Shown here piece after piece: positions 15,772 through 28,499 of a DNA stretch of 64,000 bases (its first letter is position 1; the number at the start of each line of letters is the position of its first letter). The DNA lies in assembly GCA_963573385.1 (NCBI GenBank), contig CAUYLG010022157.1:1-64000 (forward strand), written 5' to 3'. Source of the DNA: Cacajao melanocephalus (Eukaryota; Chordata; Mammalia; Primates; Pitheciidae). Made by a program: the position numbers and the translations under genes. Under the pieces are notes generated by a model. It saw only the letters and a program-made list of their open reading frames with translations, was not told the origin of the DNA and did no database searches.

Positions 15772-16186
15772 ATCTTTTTTTTTTTTTTTTTTGGAAAGAG
15801 GGTCTTGCTCTGTTGCAGGCTAGAGTGCAGTGGTTCAGTCATAGCTCGCTGCAGCCTTGAACTCTTGGGTTCAGTCTTCCTGCCTCGGCCTTTTAGGTAA
15901 CTAGGACTACAGGCACATGCTACCAGCCTGGCCAACATGGCAAAACACTATCTTTACTAAAAATACAAAACTTAGCTGGGTGTGATGATGCATGCCTATA
16001 ATCCCAGCTACTCAGGAGGCTGAGCCACCAGAATCGTTTGACTGGGGAGGTGGAGGTTGCAGTGAGCTGAGATCGTGCCCCTGCACTTTGCCACCCAGGG
16101 TGGTCTTGAACTCCTGACCTCAAGTGATCTACCCATCTCGGCCTCCCAAAGTGCTGGGATTAAAGGCATAAGCCACTGTGACCAGG
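15772..16186 (-). mobile_element. Rearranged Alu with an inverted middle
   Basis: Antisense pieces at 15772-15924 and 16095-16186 flank a sense-oriented Alu segment at 15925-16094. The whole unit is bordered by CAGAGGACA on both sides. Confidence 0.85.
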
Positions 16187-16771
16187 CAGAGGACACACCT
16201 TTCCCCACATCACTGTGAAAAACAGATCCGTGAGGGGAGTCCCAGCATTTTAAAAGAACTTTGTGACACTCTTATGTATAGTCTAGAACTTACAGTGGGA
16301 ACTGCTAGCACTAAATTGGGAAACGTAAATGAAGCGGGAATCATTGGATCCTGGGATGACAGGGGGCAGCACTAAACTGCCAAAAGGAAGGTGGGCATGG
16401 CTACCATGATGGATAGCAGAGTCAAGGCACAGGTGGAAGTCTGATTCTATGTCCGATCTATGGCATTGATTGGTCGATCATGGTATTCCTACAAGTGAAA
16501 TAGATAGGAAGACTACTAAATTCTTACTTGAGCTATGTAAGCAGAAAAGTTCTAGGTAAAGTGAACAAAAGTCTAATTTGAATCATAAAATCAGAAAGTC
16601 AGGACCCTTTAATCAATTCCCAAACTTGTGCCAGTTCACAGACTTAGAATTCCTTGAATAAAAGACAGGCTGAGTCCAAAGTAGCATAAATTTCTAAAGG
16701 AGTTTCAGTGAAAGCTCTTAAGTGGAAAGCACACTAGAGCTTTATGTACCAAAACATTTAAAGAACTAAAA

Positions 16772-17034
16772 CGACTTTGGGAGGCTAAGGCAGGCGAATC
16801 ACCTAAGGTCAGGAGTTCGAAACCAGCCTGGTCAACATGGCAAAACCCCACCTCTACAAAAATACAAAAATTAGCCAGGTGTGGCAGCGCATGGCTATAA
16901 TCCCAGCTACTCAGGAGGTTGAGGCAGGAGAACTGCTTGAACCCAGGAGGCAGAGGTTGTGATGAGCCAAGATTCCACCACTGCACCCTAGCCTAGGCAA
17001 CAGAGCTAGACTCCATCTCAAAAAAACAAGAAAG
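16772..17034 (+). mobile_element. Alu, 5' truncated
   Basis: Sense Alu starting about 35 bp into the consensus, with AAAGAACTAAA/AAAGAACGAAA duplications. Confidence 0.93.
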
Positions 17035-17041
17035 AACGAAA

Positions 17042-17219
17042 ATGAGCTGGGTTTGGCACACACCTGTAGTCCCAGTTACTTGCAGACTGAGACAGCAGGA
17101 TCACTTGAGACCAAAGGTTTGAGGCTACAGGGAACTTTGATCATAATTGTGAATAGCCAGCCACTGCATTCTAGCCTGAGAATCACAGTGAGACCACATT
17201 TCTAGAAAAGAAAAAATAA
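17042..17219 (+). mobile_element. Alu monomer-like fragment (FLAM/AluJ)
   Basis: Single-arm, diverged sense copy. AAAGAACTAAA recurs after it. Confidence 0.75.
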
Positions 17220-17250
17220 ACTAAAGAACTAAACTGTATTTTATAGTTTT

Positions 17251-17388
17251 GTTTGTTTTTGAGACAGGGTCTCGCTCTGCTGCGCAGGCTGGAGTGCAGT
17301 GGCGTAAACATGGCTTACTTAGGCCTCCACTCCTAAGCAATCTTCCCAAAGATAGGGTTTCACCATGTTGCCCAGGCAATATTTTATA
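17251..17388 (-). mobile_element. Alu with internal deletion
   Basis: Antisense copy bordered by ATTTTATAGTT duplications. The middle is missing. Confidence 0.85.
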
Positions 17389-17773
17389 GTTCTTAGTACT
17401 TACAAGAGTAGAAGGAAATGTCTGAGATAAGATAACGTACAGGCCAACAAGCTAATAGGAAATCCTTAAGGCCAGATGTATTTCAGAACACAGACTTTTT
17501 CAGACTTTAAAGAATAAACACAATACATATACTGTATGTTATGTAATAGTCCCAAAAGAGTATAGGGCAGCATCCAACAATCAAACACATTAATATCTCT
17601 GTGGTGAAAAATACAATTAGTCATACCAAACAGGATCACAGTTGTAAACAGTCTCTTACTGCTTCAGGTTGAATTTTGCAGACAAAGAATTTGTATCAAA
17701 CTTAGGAAAAAACTTAATTTTCAAAGTTTTTTGTGGCTCTGGAGTTACAGATAAAAGAACTGTGGACCTATAA

Positions 17774-18102
17774 TTTGTTTTTTGTTTATTTTTACTTTGT
17801 AGAGATGGGTCTTTCAAGACAGAGCATCTCACTCTATCACGCAGGCTGGAGTGCAGTGGCATGATCTCAGCTACTGCAACCTGTGCCTCCTGGGCTCAAG
17901 CGATTCTCATGCCTCAGCCTCCCGAGTAGCTGGGATTACAGGAATGTACCACCACATTCAGCTAATTTTTTGGTATTTTCAGTAAAGATGGGGTTTTACC
18001 ATGTTGCCCAGGCTGGTCTTGAACGCCTGAGTTTGGGCAATCCACCCGCCTCGGCCTCCCAAAGTGCTGAGATTAGAGGCATGAGCCACCATGCCTGGCC
18101 GA
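17774..18102 (-). mobile_element. Alu
   Basis: Antisense, full length, with extra bases near the tail. Confidence 0.94.
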
Positions 18103-18575
18103 TAACAGCATCTCTTAAAATGCACATAATAAACTCCCAGATCCCAAAGTGCAATATCAGGGTCCCAGTATTAAAAAAATGTTCATTGCAAGTTCATCAA
18201 ATTTGTTCAGTTGGTTGCAGCATGCTCCTAACAAAACTTAAGTCATGGATTTCATTCTATGAGGCAATCTTATCTGCAACACAGAGGATAGGCAAAGACA
18301 TACTGCATTTCTAACTCCAATCAATTAAACCTAAGCATTGGATTCAATGTACCACTATTGCTAAAAAATTGCTCAAGCTCTATGTTCTGACAATAGATCA
18401 GAGGTATCATAAAGTATCACAGTTTCTAAAGAGACTCTGAGTTTAGAAGAAAAAAACTACTGAAGAAGGATTTATCAGTGAAATCATCTTGGATAAAGGC
18501 CTAATGGGATCAAGAAAAAATTGTAAGTGAATATAAAATTACAGTAGCCACATGCATTGAAAAAGACAATGAATA

Positions 18576-18857
18576 GGTTGGGCACGGTGGCTCATGCCTG
18601 TAATCCTAATACTTTGGGAGGGCGAGACAGTTTGGGTCACCTGAGATCCGGAGTTTGAGACCAGCCTGGCCAACATGGTAAAACCCCATCTCTACTAAAA
18701 ATACAAAAAAAAAAAAAAAAAATTAGGCTTGGTGACTTACTCCTGTAATTCCAGTTACTTGGGAGGCTGAGGTTGCAGTGAGCCAAGACTGCCCCACTGC
18801 ACTCCAGCCTGGGTAATACGGCAAGATTCTGTCTCAAAAAAAAAAAAAAAAAAAAAA
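18576..18857 (+). mobile_element. Alu
   Basis: Sense Alu with an internal A-run and a short deletion in the right arm. Confidence 0.95.
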
Positions 18858-19624
18858 GATAATAAATAAAGGGGTTTAAAGGCAAAGATATAAAGGTCCC
18901 AGGAGACAACCACAATTTCTCAATTTATGCACTATCGTAAATGGAGCTAACTGATCTCTGCTTTCTTAGCAGCAAAAATTCCAAAGACTTTTGTTTGGAC
19001 GCTAGGGCACTACTATTGTCAAGTGACTTAGCAAAGTAAGAGTGGAAAAGGAAGAAAGAAATATCATTGAAGATACATGAAGACTTAATATTACAAGCCT
19101 TACGGGTCAAGCCTCAGAGCCTTATGACACTTGAGACCTCAGGAGATGCTTCTAGTTCCTCTAATAATTAAATTGCCTTTGATGGGCTAAAAACTAATCA
19201 ATGATAAATTATATGCCAAAGCATACCATTTGACTCTCTAAAATGACATCTGTGGTCTTAGGGAGCAAGACTAAAATCTTTCCAAGGTTGAGGTACACAT
19301 GAGATGCATGTCTTACACAAATAATTCAAATTCTCAGATAAAAGATACAATTCAAAAACACTCGGGCTCCAGTTAGAAGGCTCTAATAATCCAGGAGAGA
19401 TGTGATTGTGGCTGTACTATATTAGCTTCGGTGTGGATGCAAAGGGGATGGTGAGAAATATTTAGTAGGTAGACCAGCATCTACTGGATGGAAGGAAAGC
19501 AGCAATATTTCTGAAAAGCTATGTTTTTCCCAATTAAACCACATTTTTAAAACCCAGTGGGAAAAATCAACCTTTAAAGAAATCCTACAACATATCCCTT
19601 ATAAGTTTTTGTCTGTGTTTGTTT

Positions 19625-19935
<311 letters not shown>

Positions 19936-20059
19936 TAATACAAATAAGATGATCCATTTTTTAAAAATTTGCTGCAAATTTTCATAGTAGGTCATATTTT
20001 CTTAAAAATTGTGGCTGTTGGGAATTTAATCTGTCCTTTGGTATTATTTATTTGGGTAG

Positions 20060-20170
20060 ATGTTTCCTGTCTGTCACTTCTCACTAGCATCTAGGCTCCC
20101 TGCTGCATCCCAATATATAAACAGTGCCTGATGCCCAGCAGGTGTTCATCTGAGTAAGTGAATAAATTAG
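20060..20170 (+). repeat. L2 3'-end fragment
   Basis: Wording such as ACAGTGCCTGATGCCCAGCA and GGTGTTCATCTGAGTAAGTG is a diverged L2 3' terminus. Confidence 0.5.
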
Positions 20171-20409
20171 ACTTAGTCAAAACACAAACTTATATTTTAT
20201 GTACTTTTGCATATAGCTGTCTTTCACTTAGTATTTATCTTTTTCTTTTGGCAGCATCTAAGCCTAGTGAATATCCTGCAGTTGGTGTAAAAAAATATAT
20301 ATTTTACAGGACTAAGTTTCTATTTTACTATACCAACTAGTAAATAAGTAAAAGGCCAAGGGAACTGATGAGAATCAGGTAATGTATGAAATCACAGTTG
20401 GGAAAAATA

Positions 20410-21620
20410 TTCTTCTTGCATAAACACATATTGAGTACCTACTATACCATGCTAAATCTTAACTGAGACATGCCTGTGCCTCACTGCCATTTAACACATA
20501 TTTTTAGCATCGATCATATCCACTATGTTAAGCACTAGGAATACTTCTATAAACAAGACAGATGCTATCTCTGTCCTAGATTCTGATGGAGGAAAAAAAG
20601 GAGAGAAGAAAAACTAAATAGACATTACAACAAGGAAGTAAACAGCGAGCCAACAAATAGTAACAGGTAACTACCCTAGAATAAGGTGGTCAGAGAAACC
20701 TCTCTGAAGAAGTGAAACTTAGGTTAAAGCCTCAGTGATGAAAAGAAGCCAGCCCTGGGCAACATCAGAATAGCTAGTCCAAAGGCCCTGAGGTGGGAAT
20801 GAGTGTCACAGAGCAGAAAGATGGCAGTGTGGCTTGAATATAGTGAGAAGGGGGTGGTGGGTGGTACAAGTTGAGGTCAAAGAGGCAGGCAGAAACCAGA
20901 TCACAAAGAGCTTTTAAGGCCATGGGAAGTCTAGATTTCATTCCAAGTGCAATGGAAAGCCATTAAGGATTTTAAACAAGAAAGCAACATGATCTGATTT
21001 GCATTTTAACAAAAATCATTCTTGTAGTTGCGTGAAGAATGGATTAAAAAGAACTGGATGTGGTGGCTCATGCCTATAATCCTGGCACTTTGGGAGGCTG
21101 AGACAGGCCAATCACTTGAAGTCAGGTGTTCGGGACCTGGCCAACTTGGTGAAACTCTGTGTCTACTAAAAAAAAAAAAAAAAAAATTAAAAATTAGCCA
21201 GGCGTGGTGGTGCACACCTGGAGTCCCAGCTACTTGGGAGGCCGAGGCATGAGAAGAATCACTTGAACCCAGCAGATGAAGGTTGCAGTCAGCCGAGATT
21301 GCCCAACTGCATTCCAGCATGGGCTAGACAGAGCAAGATTCCGTAATAACAACAAAAAAGAACCAAGAGCGGGGAAAAGAGGAACAGCAGTTGGGAGGCT
21401 ATCACAGTAATATAGGCAAGAAATGATGGTGACTGACTAAAAGGCTAGGAGTGGAGGTAGAAAAAAGATCAATTCCAGATGCATTTTAGAGATGGGAGAA
21501 CTGATTGGATGTGAAGGACAGGGAAGATTCAAGCAGGGATCCTAGGTTTCTGGGCAGCACAATTAGATGTATGGAGGTTCCATTTACTGAAATGGAGGGT
21601 ACAAATTACTGAGATTTAGT
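20410..21620 (-). repeat. L2 LINE, antisense, split by an Alu
   Basis: A long antisense L2 with ordered landmarks: AGAAACCTCTCTGAAGAAGT, GTCCAAAGGCCCTGAGGTGG, CAACATGATCTGATTTGCAT, and after the Alu at 21051-21359 CCTAGGTTTCTGGGCAGCAC and CATTTACTGAAATGGAGGG. Confidence 0.8.
21051..21359 (+). mobile_element. Alu inside antisense L2
   Basis: Sense Alu bordered by AAAAAGAAC. Confidence 0.95.
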
Positions 21621-21659
21621 CCTTATATACTGTGTGCTCATTTCAACTGCCAAATTCAG

Positions 21660-22835
21660 TGAATTCTTATTACATATATTCTCTCTTCATCTGACAATGC
21701 TGAAATACCAAATTCTCCTGGTTTTTCTCTTACTCACAGAGTCTCTTTCTCAGGTTTCATATGCCCCAGAACTCTGTCGCTGGCTCTCTGCTATGTTCTT
21801 CAGTACATTTTCCCTGAATGACCTCATCCAAACAATCTAAGCTTTAACTATTAACCACGTAACTCTCCAAATCTGCATCTCCAACGAGCACTTCCTCCTC
21901 ACCTCCAGAAATGTCTATCCCATTGTTTTCTGCCCATCTCCATTTGGATGTCTTAGCAGCATCTCAAACTCAACATACTCAAAAGTATCTCCATCATCTT
22001 CTTCCCCCAAGACTCCTATTTCCCAATCTGTGAAAAGGCCAAAAATATGCCCAGCTTCCCAAGTTCAAAACCTATGATCATTTTATCCACCTCCTCTTTC
22101 AATCCTGCATCAATCAGTTTCCAGGCTCTATCAAACACACTTTCTAAGTGGCTCATGAATATGTGTCCTCTTTTCATAGCCCAGTGCTTGAGTTCAGAAC
22201 TTCATCATCCTCCTCTGGATTATTACAATAGTCTTCTGCTTTCCCTGGCTTCAGTCTCACCCCACTCTAACCTATCCTTCCCATCTCAATAGACAGAGAA
22301 ATCACCACTGGATTAAGCGTGGCAGGCAAGGCCCTTTGTAAGTTGGTGCCCTTGGCTGGCTCTTCTGCCTCAACTCCCACCATCCATCTTATATATACTC
22401 CAACCTCCCACTATACTGCACCACCAACAGGTTCATTCTTAACTCTGTATGTACTTCCGCCCCTCCCCAAAGCCTATTCAGTTTAAACTCCCTTCCTCCA
22501 GTAGCCCAAACTACAGTCTGAGATAACAACCCTCCTTCAAGCTCCCACAGTACATCTTTACCAATGTGCTTCTGGCCTTACACACTGGTATACACCCATA
22601 GCCCAAACTGCTTGGGAGGAAAAGGCAAGAAAATCACTGGAGCCCAGGAGTTTCAGTTCCAGAGCAGCCTGGGCAACACAGGGAGACCCACCCTCCCACC
22701 ACCCACCTCAGAAAAAAAACAGACTTCTTATACTACTTATCACAGTGTTTCTCTCATTGAATTGCAAATTATTCGAGGGTGAGGACTCTCTTGGTGTTTA
22801 ACACTTAAAAGGTGCCTAATAAATGTTTGCTGAGT
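21660..22835 (+). repeat. L2 LINE fragment, sense
   Basis: Sense L2 with GGATGTCTTAGCAGCATCTC, CTGGATTATTACAATAGTCT and a 3' end GGTGCCTAATAAATGTTTGC. It converges tail to tail with the antisense copy at 20410-21620. A small Alu-like insertion is at about 22587-22722. Confidence 0.75.
22587..22722 (+). mobile_element. Alu-like remnant (FRAM/AluJ) inside L2
   Basis: GGGAGGAAAAGGCAAGAAAA, AGCCCAGGAGTTTCAG and AGCAGCCTGGGCAACACAGG follow a diverged Alu arm. Confidence 0.55.
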
Positions 22836-23900
22836 TAACTGCCTTGATCAAACTTGAGAAGCTTTCCTGTATAAGACGAACTATTACGTGCAGTATCCAT
22901 GACCAGAAAAAAAAGGTGATTTGGCAAGAATTTTAGATTCAATAATTTTCTAAATTGAACCGATAACATCAGCTGCTGATTTTTACATATCAACATTCAT
23001 CTTCATTACTGAAGAATTACGTCCAAGGTGTATGGGGCTATTACTCAGGTTATTTTTTCACTACTATGTAGTTTTGCACTCCTGCTACATTTAATATCCT
23101 GATTTTAATTAAGATCACTCTATCTGCTTTGTCCTCCATAGCAATGTCTGACCTCTCATGTGCAATAATTCTGTCTGAAGTATATTTCTGATAAACTTAA
23201 GTCGCTTGATTAAACACAAATACCATCACCAACCAACACACTTTCAACGTTTTTTTTTCTAAGACAAAATACAGAATGAATTATGTCTTATACATACAAA
23301 GCGTACTGTCATCTGTCAACCTCTGGAGGGTGGGGAGATTTTTACATTTATGCTTTACAGCCCCTAGAATCACTGGTTATGTGGAACAGTTGGTGATCCA
23401 ACAGAACTTCACCTAGTTTCCTCGATCCAAGGATTATATTAAGAACTTTTCCATGAAGACAGAAATTACTGAGTAAACTCTGGTATTCAGATACTGTGAT
23501 GCAACTGACATTTTTAAAACAAAAGGAATGAAAAAACTCTACGTGGTTTCTTAGTAGCTGGCCCTCTTTATTATTTGACCAAATTCGGAGACAGCAACAA
23601 GTACTTTGCTTTGAACAACTACACAGAAAGTCCTGTGGCAGATACCACCCCAGATGTCCATAAAACAACTCATCCAGTTTCCATAAATTGAGCGCGAGGT
23701 TTACCATAAGCCTGAGTCATGATATTTGGTACGAAAAAGGAGCTTTTTTTTTTTCCTTTAGGAAAACTACGCTTTTTAATGCTCTATGTCTTGTCAAATT
23801 ATGGTGGCTACGTCTGGAATTATGATGCATTTGACCCAATTCTTTTAAGTCGGGCCATCTCCTGGTATTCCTAGCTCTTTGCATTTTAACCTAGAAGTAA

Positions 23901-23925
23901 CTGTGTGTGTGTGTGTGTGTGTGTA
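23901..23925 (+). repeat. (TG)n microsatellite
   Basis: About 12 TG units running into the poly-T end of an antisense Alu. Confidence 0.95.
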
Positions 23926-24220
23926 TATTTTTTTTTTTCCTTTTTTTTTGGAGACGGAGTCTCACTCTGCAGCCCAGGGGGGAGTGCAGTGGCGCAACCT
24001 CGGCCTCCCGGGTCCCAGTTCAAGCAATTCTCCTGCCTCAGCCTCTTAAGCAGCTGGGATTACAGGCACGGGCCACCATACCCAGCTAATTTTTGTATTT
24101 TTAGTAGAGACGGGGTTTCACCTGTTGGCTGTGCTGGTCTTAAAACTCCTGACCTCGTGATCCACCTGCCTCGGCCTCCCAAAGTGCTGGTATTACAGGC
24201 GTGAGCCACCGCGCCCGGCT
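23926..24220 (-). mobile_element. Alu
   Basis: Antisense, near full length, with well-kept CpGs, between a TG repeat and the MPZL1 CpG island. Confidence 0.96.
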
Positions 24221-24449
24221 GTAACTATATTTTTTAATCGGTGTTTTGCAGACCACGGAAATGAGACAAATGAGATTCCAGGACTCTTTTATTACGGAGA
24301 CTTAAAACTGAATAAAGCCTGGGAAGGGGAACTTACAAGTACCACAAAGCCCTGCCTTAACAGGAAACAAACCAACAAAGGCCCTACAAATGAAAAACCT
24401 GCAACCTTCCGCCACCTTCCAAAGGTGGAGAACGCCAGAACCCTGGTTC

Positions 24450-25330
24450 CCAAGTCAGAATCCGGTAGGGCCCGAACGATCCAGAATCACCGTGAGGAGA
24501 AGGCAAGGGGCGCCGCGAGGGGTCACTGCAGACGCCCGCCGGGCCCGCTCCCCTCGACTGCCGGCCGGGAAGGAGCAAAGTAGGGCGCTCTCCCCTCCTC
24601 CTTCGCACTCGGGGATCCAGGAAGGAGAAGAAAGAGACTCTGCGCCTTCCCGGTCCGTCGCGGGGGCCCGCGTTCCCCACTGGCTGGGTTCCCGCGGCCC
24701 CAAAGAGCGCAGGCCGCGCCCCCTCCCCACCTCCGCGCTCAGCGCGCGCGCCTGGCCTGCGACCTCCGCGAGACGCGTGTGCCGGGCCCGGAAGCCCCCC
24801 GCCCCGGCCCCAACCCTGGCATCACTCACGGAGCCCGAGAGCCGCCGTCAGCACCGACCACGGCCAGCGCATCCTGTCTGGGGCTGCAATCACCGCCCAG
24901 GCTCCGGCGGGCGCTGCCATCGTCCAACCGCTGCAGTCGCCGCCGCAGCGTCCCTGAGCCCCGGTCCCCGCTGAGGTTGGCTCCGCTTGGGGAAGAAGGT
25001 TCTGATCTCTCCGCCACCCGCACCGGGCGGCACCTCCACGCTGCGCTCCCCACTCCGGCCCCAACCACGGCTCGCCAGCTCTGCGCCCAAGACTCAGCTC
25101 CGCTCCGGCCCTCGCTGTCCGCTCATTGGCCTGCCCGCGCCCTTTAAAGGACGCGATTGGAAAGACAGGCTGTCCATCACCCGTCCGCCAGGAAGGCCCC
25201 GCCTCCTTGGTCCCACCCAGGCGCCTTGGCCCCGCGCGGAGGCCGGGTCTGCAGCGGTCCCAAGCCACGCCGGGCTCTCTCCCTGCCTGCGTGGCTGTCC
25301 GCCTGCGGGCCCCGCCAGCCAACATCTCTG
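24450..25330 (-). promoter_or_regulatory. MPZL1: MPZL1 CpG-island promoter and 5' UTR
   Basis: A stretch very rich in G+C and CpG surrounds exon 1, in sharp contrast to its AT-rich flanks. Reading on the minus strand, CCAAT boxes occur at 25156-25160 and 25125-25129, with TTTAAA at 25143-25148. This suggests transcription starts roughly at 25030-25100, giving a 5' UTR of about 110-180 nt. Several open frames here in other frames are by-products of high GC. Confidence 0.85.
24830..24920 (-). CDS. MPZL1: MPZL1 (myelin protein zero-like 1, PZR) exon 1, signal peptide
   Basis: MPZL1 is a type I membrane glycoprotein with one V-type Ig domain and cytoplasmic ITIMs that recruit the phosphatase SHP-2. 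This block holds the start codon (ATG at 24918-24920 on the minus strand) and 30 codons plus one base, ending at donor GTGAGT (24824-24829). The translation starts M-A-A-P-A-G-A-W and ends S-V-L-T-A-A-L-G-L, a signal peptide with a hydrophobic core. The human start as I recall it is M-A-A-S-A-G-A-G-A-V-I-A-A-P-D, and the common frame and length make the match clear despite about six changes. The remaining exons lie beyond the left edge, because human intron 1 is very long. Confidence 0.92.
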
Positions 25331-26639
25331 CCTCTCTCAGGGTCCAGTCCCACGGTCCTCTTCATTGTCTCTCCTTGCCACGGGTCTTTGCTGGGTACTA
25401 ACCTCGCCTCTGTTTCAGCTCTTCTTGGTCTCTGCCGGCCTCACCTAAAGAAAAAGAAGCAATTCATTTACCTTTAAAAGAAAGAAAAAACAGAAAGAAA
25501 AATAGTGAGGCATTTGACTGATGGGGGAGAGACTTCTGATTCAGTCGTCCAGGTAGAACACGTTCCCCTTGCCCTGTCTCAAAGGCCTGTCCTTCGCATG
25601 GACTAGATAATGTATGTGTTGCAATTTGAGAAATCTGGTGGTTTAAAAAGAAGTCTCCATTTTGCCTGAACCACCTCTTAGGAACCTCCCTCCTGGTTCA
25701 GAAGGATGGGAATCTGGAACTCCTTCCTACTACCTGGAAAAAAAAATGAAAGTGCTTTTGGATTGCTTTGCTTTTGCATGTCAGCGTTCCTGTCTGTGTC
25801 TGTGAAAATTAGAATGCACAAGTTCCCGACACTGGTTGCTGACCCTGCTCGCCTTGGGTTGCCTTGGCCCGGAACAGTCTGCCACCTACGGGTTGCCCTA
25901 TCAATAGAAGTATTTGGAAGGATCGTTATGAAAATGGCTTACAAAAGGGAAAAATGGAGCACAGGGGCACAAGAAAGATAAGTGTGAAGGAGAATAAGGG
26001 AAGATGCAGGTGGGAGGCTGATACAGTGAGGAAGGGAAACAAGCTTTAGACAATTAGGACAAGGCGGGCAGAGAATACGGTGAGAACCAAAATGCAACCT
26101 CTCACTTCAGGGTTTTGTCTAAAGTCAGTCTTACCAATGTCATTCCTGATATCTGTGCTGTTTTAGCTGACATTGTAGTACAGCAAAATCGTAAGAACAT
26201 TAGTGAGAAAAAAACTAAAAAAGCATATCAGAATCACTTTGCCTTATTTCTGTCAGCAGATCCTTTTGAAATGTGTCTCAAATGCCATAGGTTGGGAAAA
26301 ATACCAATGCATTAATTCACCTAGGGATGTAGAACACCTGGGCTTTACTCTCAAGAAGCACATTGCCTACCAGTGTACAGAAACAAGTACTCGATTACAT
26401 TTGTGAAAATGCTTGAAGAGTGAATGAAGGGACAGTGGCTCTCAGCAGTGTTAAAAGCCTCTCTGCTGATTGTGATGTACCTCAGCCACATATACCTCCC
26501 TCTCCCAAAAACCACTGGCCCAAGAGGCATCTGGAAAGATTCACTAAGGATAAAACAGTTACGGTGGACTTTAAAGGATGAATAAAAGTTCACCAGCGAG
26601 AAAACGGGAAAAGCAAACTCAGAGAACCAAAACTACCTA

Positions 26640-27000
26640 CCAGGTGTGAGAAACATTAGGTGAATGTGGTTTGCAACTTGAGGGGAGTGAGGGAAAGAGG
26701 GGGAGAGAGAATGCCAGAAAAGGAGGCTGCAGTCATATTTTGAAGAGCCTTGAGTTGTGTTTGTTCTGGAGGCAGTGGAGAGTGGTGAAAGGGCTGTAAA
26801 AAGTTCAGATCTGTGTTTTAAAAAGGTAACCACTGCGGCAGGGCAAGAGTGAAGAGAGCAGGAAATAAGGTATTGGCAGTGGTGATGAGAAGACAGGATT
26901 TGAGAGACATTTCATGAAAAGAATGACAGGACTGAATATAAATTGGGTGAGAAGTATAATCAAGAGAAAAATAATCCCAATTTCTAGCCTGTCTACCCTT
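26640..27000 (-). repeat. L2 LINE fragment, antisense
   Basis: Weakly conserved antisense L2 wording (GAGCCTTGAGTTGTG, AAAAGGTAACCACTGCGGC). Confidence 0.45.
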
Positions 27001-28094
27001 GTCTTCGAGATCTGTTGCCAGAAGAAAATTGGAATGTGGGTGGTGTTCCAGGAACCCTGAGAATTTGACTCCTGGTGGATAACAATCAGAAAGATTCAAA
27101 GAGGAATCCTTGGGCGATCTTGAGAAAGATTTGCCTGAAGCCAAATCAGTTTAACAAAGTATGTCTTAATCCAGAAGCACTGTTGCTAGAAATTTTTGAA
27201 AGTTGGAAAATTAGAGTTCTAGTGTCTCCTTCCACTGGGGACAGAAACACCAAATTGGGGGAAGGAGGATAAAAGGGTCCCTAGGGAGGTGTTAATTCTT
27301 ATAGGAGAAGGCTGTAACACCAGACTTCTACATTTACTGTAGCTGAAATAAAGTGTTCCTCAAGATACCCAGTATCTTCCTGGGCCCTGCAACTATCTGT
27401 GTACTACATTTGCTTCACAGGGACCAAATTCTAGGGAAGAATGTGCCCTGGACAGATAACGCAGACATTCCTCCTACCAAATAGGGATATTTCCCTCTGT
27501 CAATGAAGCAATCAATATTCTGAGTTTTGCTATTGTCAGTCTTTGTGCATCATTGTTATGACAGTCAAATGAGATACTCAAGTATTTAGCCTAAAAAGAC
27601 AAGTTCCTTTTTAATTATTAGAGAGAAGTAGAAGTTGGGGGAAAAAACCTAAAATGATAATAGCTATAGTAAATTCAGGTGGATAAAGAGAGCAGAGAGA
27701 CTTCTTGAGACTGAGGCTTTCAAATATCTGAAGTGGTTACATTATTTTCTCTAACAAGTTATATTCTATATCTTCCTCCTTTTTAGGAGAAAAGCAGTAT
27801 AAACTTCTTAGGTGTCCAGGGCATCGTTTTTTCAAGTTAGATTTTGATGAATAAACTATCCTGGCAATCTAGAACTTATTAACATTTTACAAGGTATTCT
27901 TATCCTCTCTCCTTTCCTGAAGCCCTAAGAAGAACTGAAGACTCAAGTTAGGGCAGTTTTAAATAAAACAAAAAAGGGTGAAGACAGTGCTAGAGCTCCA
28001 AAACTATTATTTTCTGTTGTCAAACTATAGGAAGAAAGTAGACAGTTTGGAGTCAGCCACATAGTACTTGTTAAATGTTTGTTGAAGAATGAGC

Positions 28095-28455
<361 letters not shown>

Positions 28456-28499
28456 TTAGGATAGTCACTCTGTCTACTTGTTTCCTATCTTGGTTATTT

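Larger units (their letters stand above)
14219..16700 (+). mobile_element. ERV-L internal region remnant (gag part)
   Basis: Starts with a tRNA-Leu-type primer binding site (TTGGTATTGAGAGTGG, 14221-14236) after the LTR, and continues with ERV-L gag-like sequence. A short open stretch at 14523-14705 has a coiled-coil-like composition. Further blocks lie at 14770-15420 and 16190-16690. Stops and frameshifts are frequent and two Alu units (15424-15713 and 15772-16186) split it. No pol region or 3' LTR is recognisable. It is a dead fossil provirus fragment with no coding capacity. Confidence 0.75.

Noticed and set aside
23348..23707. 119-codon minus-strand open frame
   Set aside because: I considered a processed pseudogene, but could not match either strand to a known protein, and no A-tail or target duplication was found.
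24390..25477. Several overlapping long open frames on both strands around the MPZL1 promoter
   Set aside because: They follow from CpG-island composition, lack resemblance to known proteins, and the true coding block here is the 91-bp MPZL1 exon.
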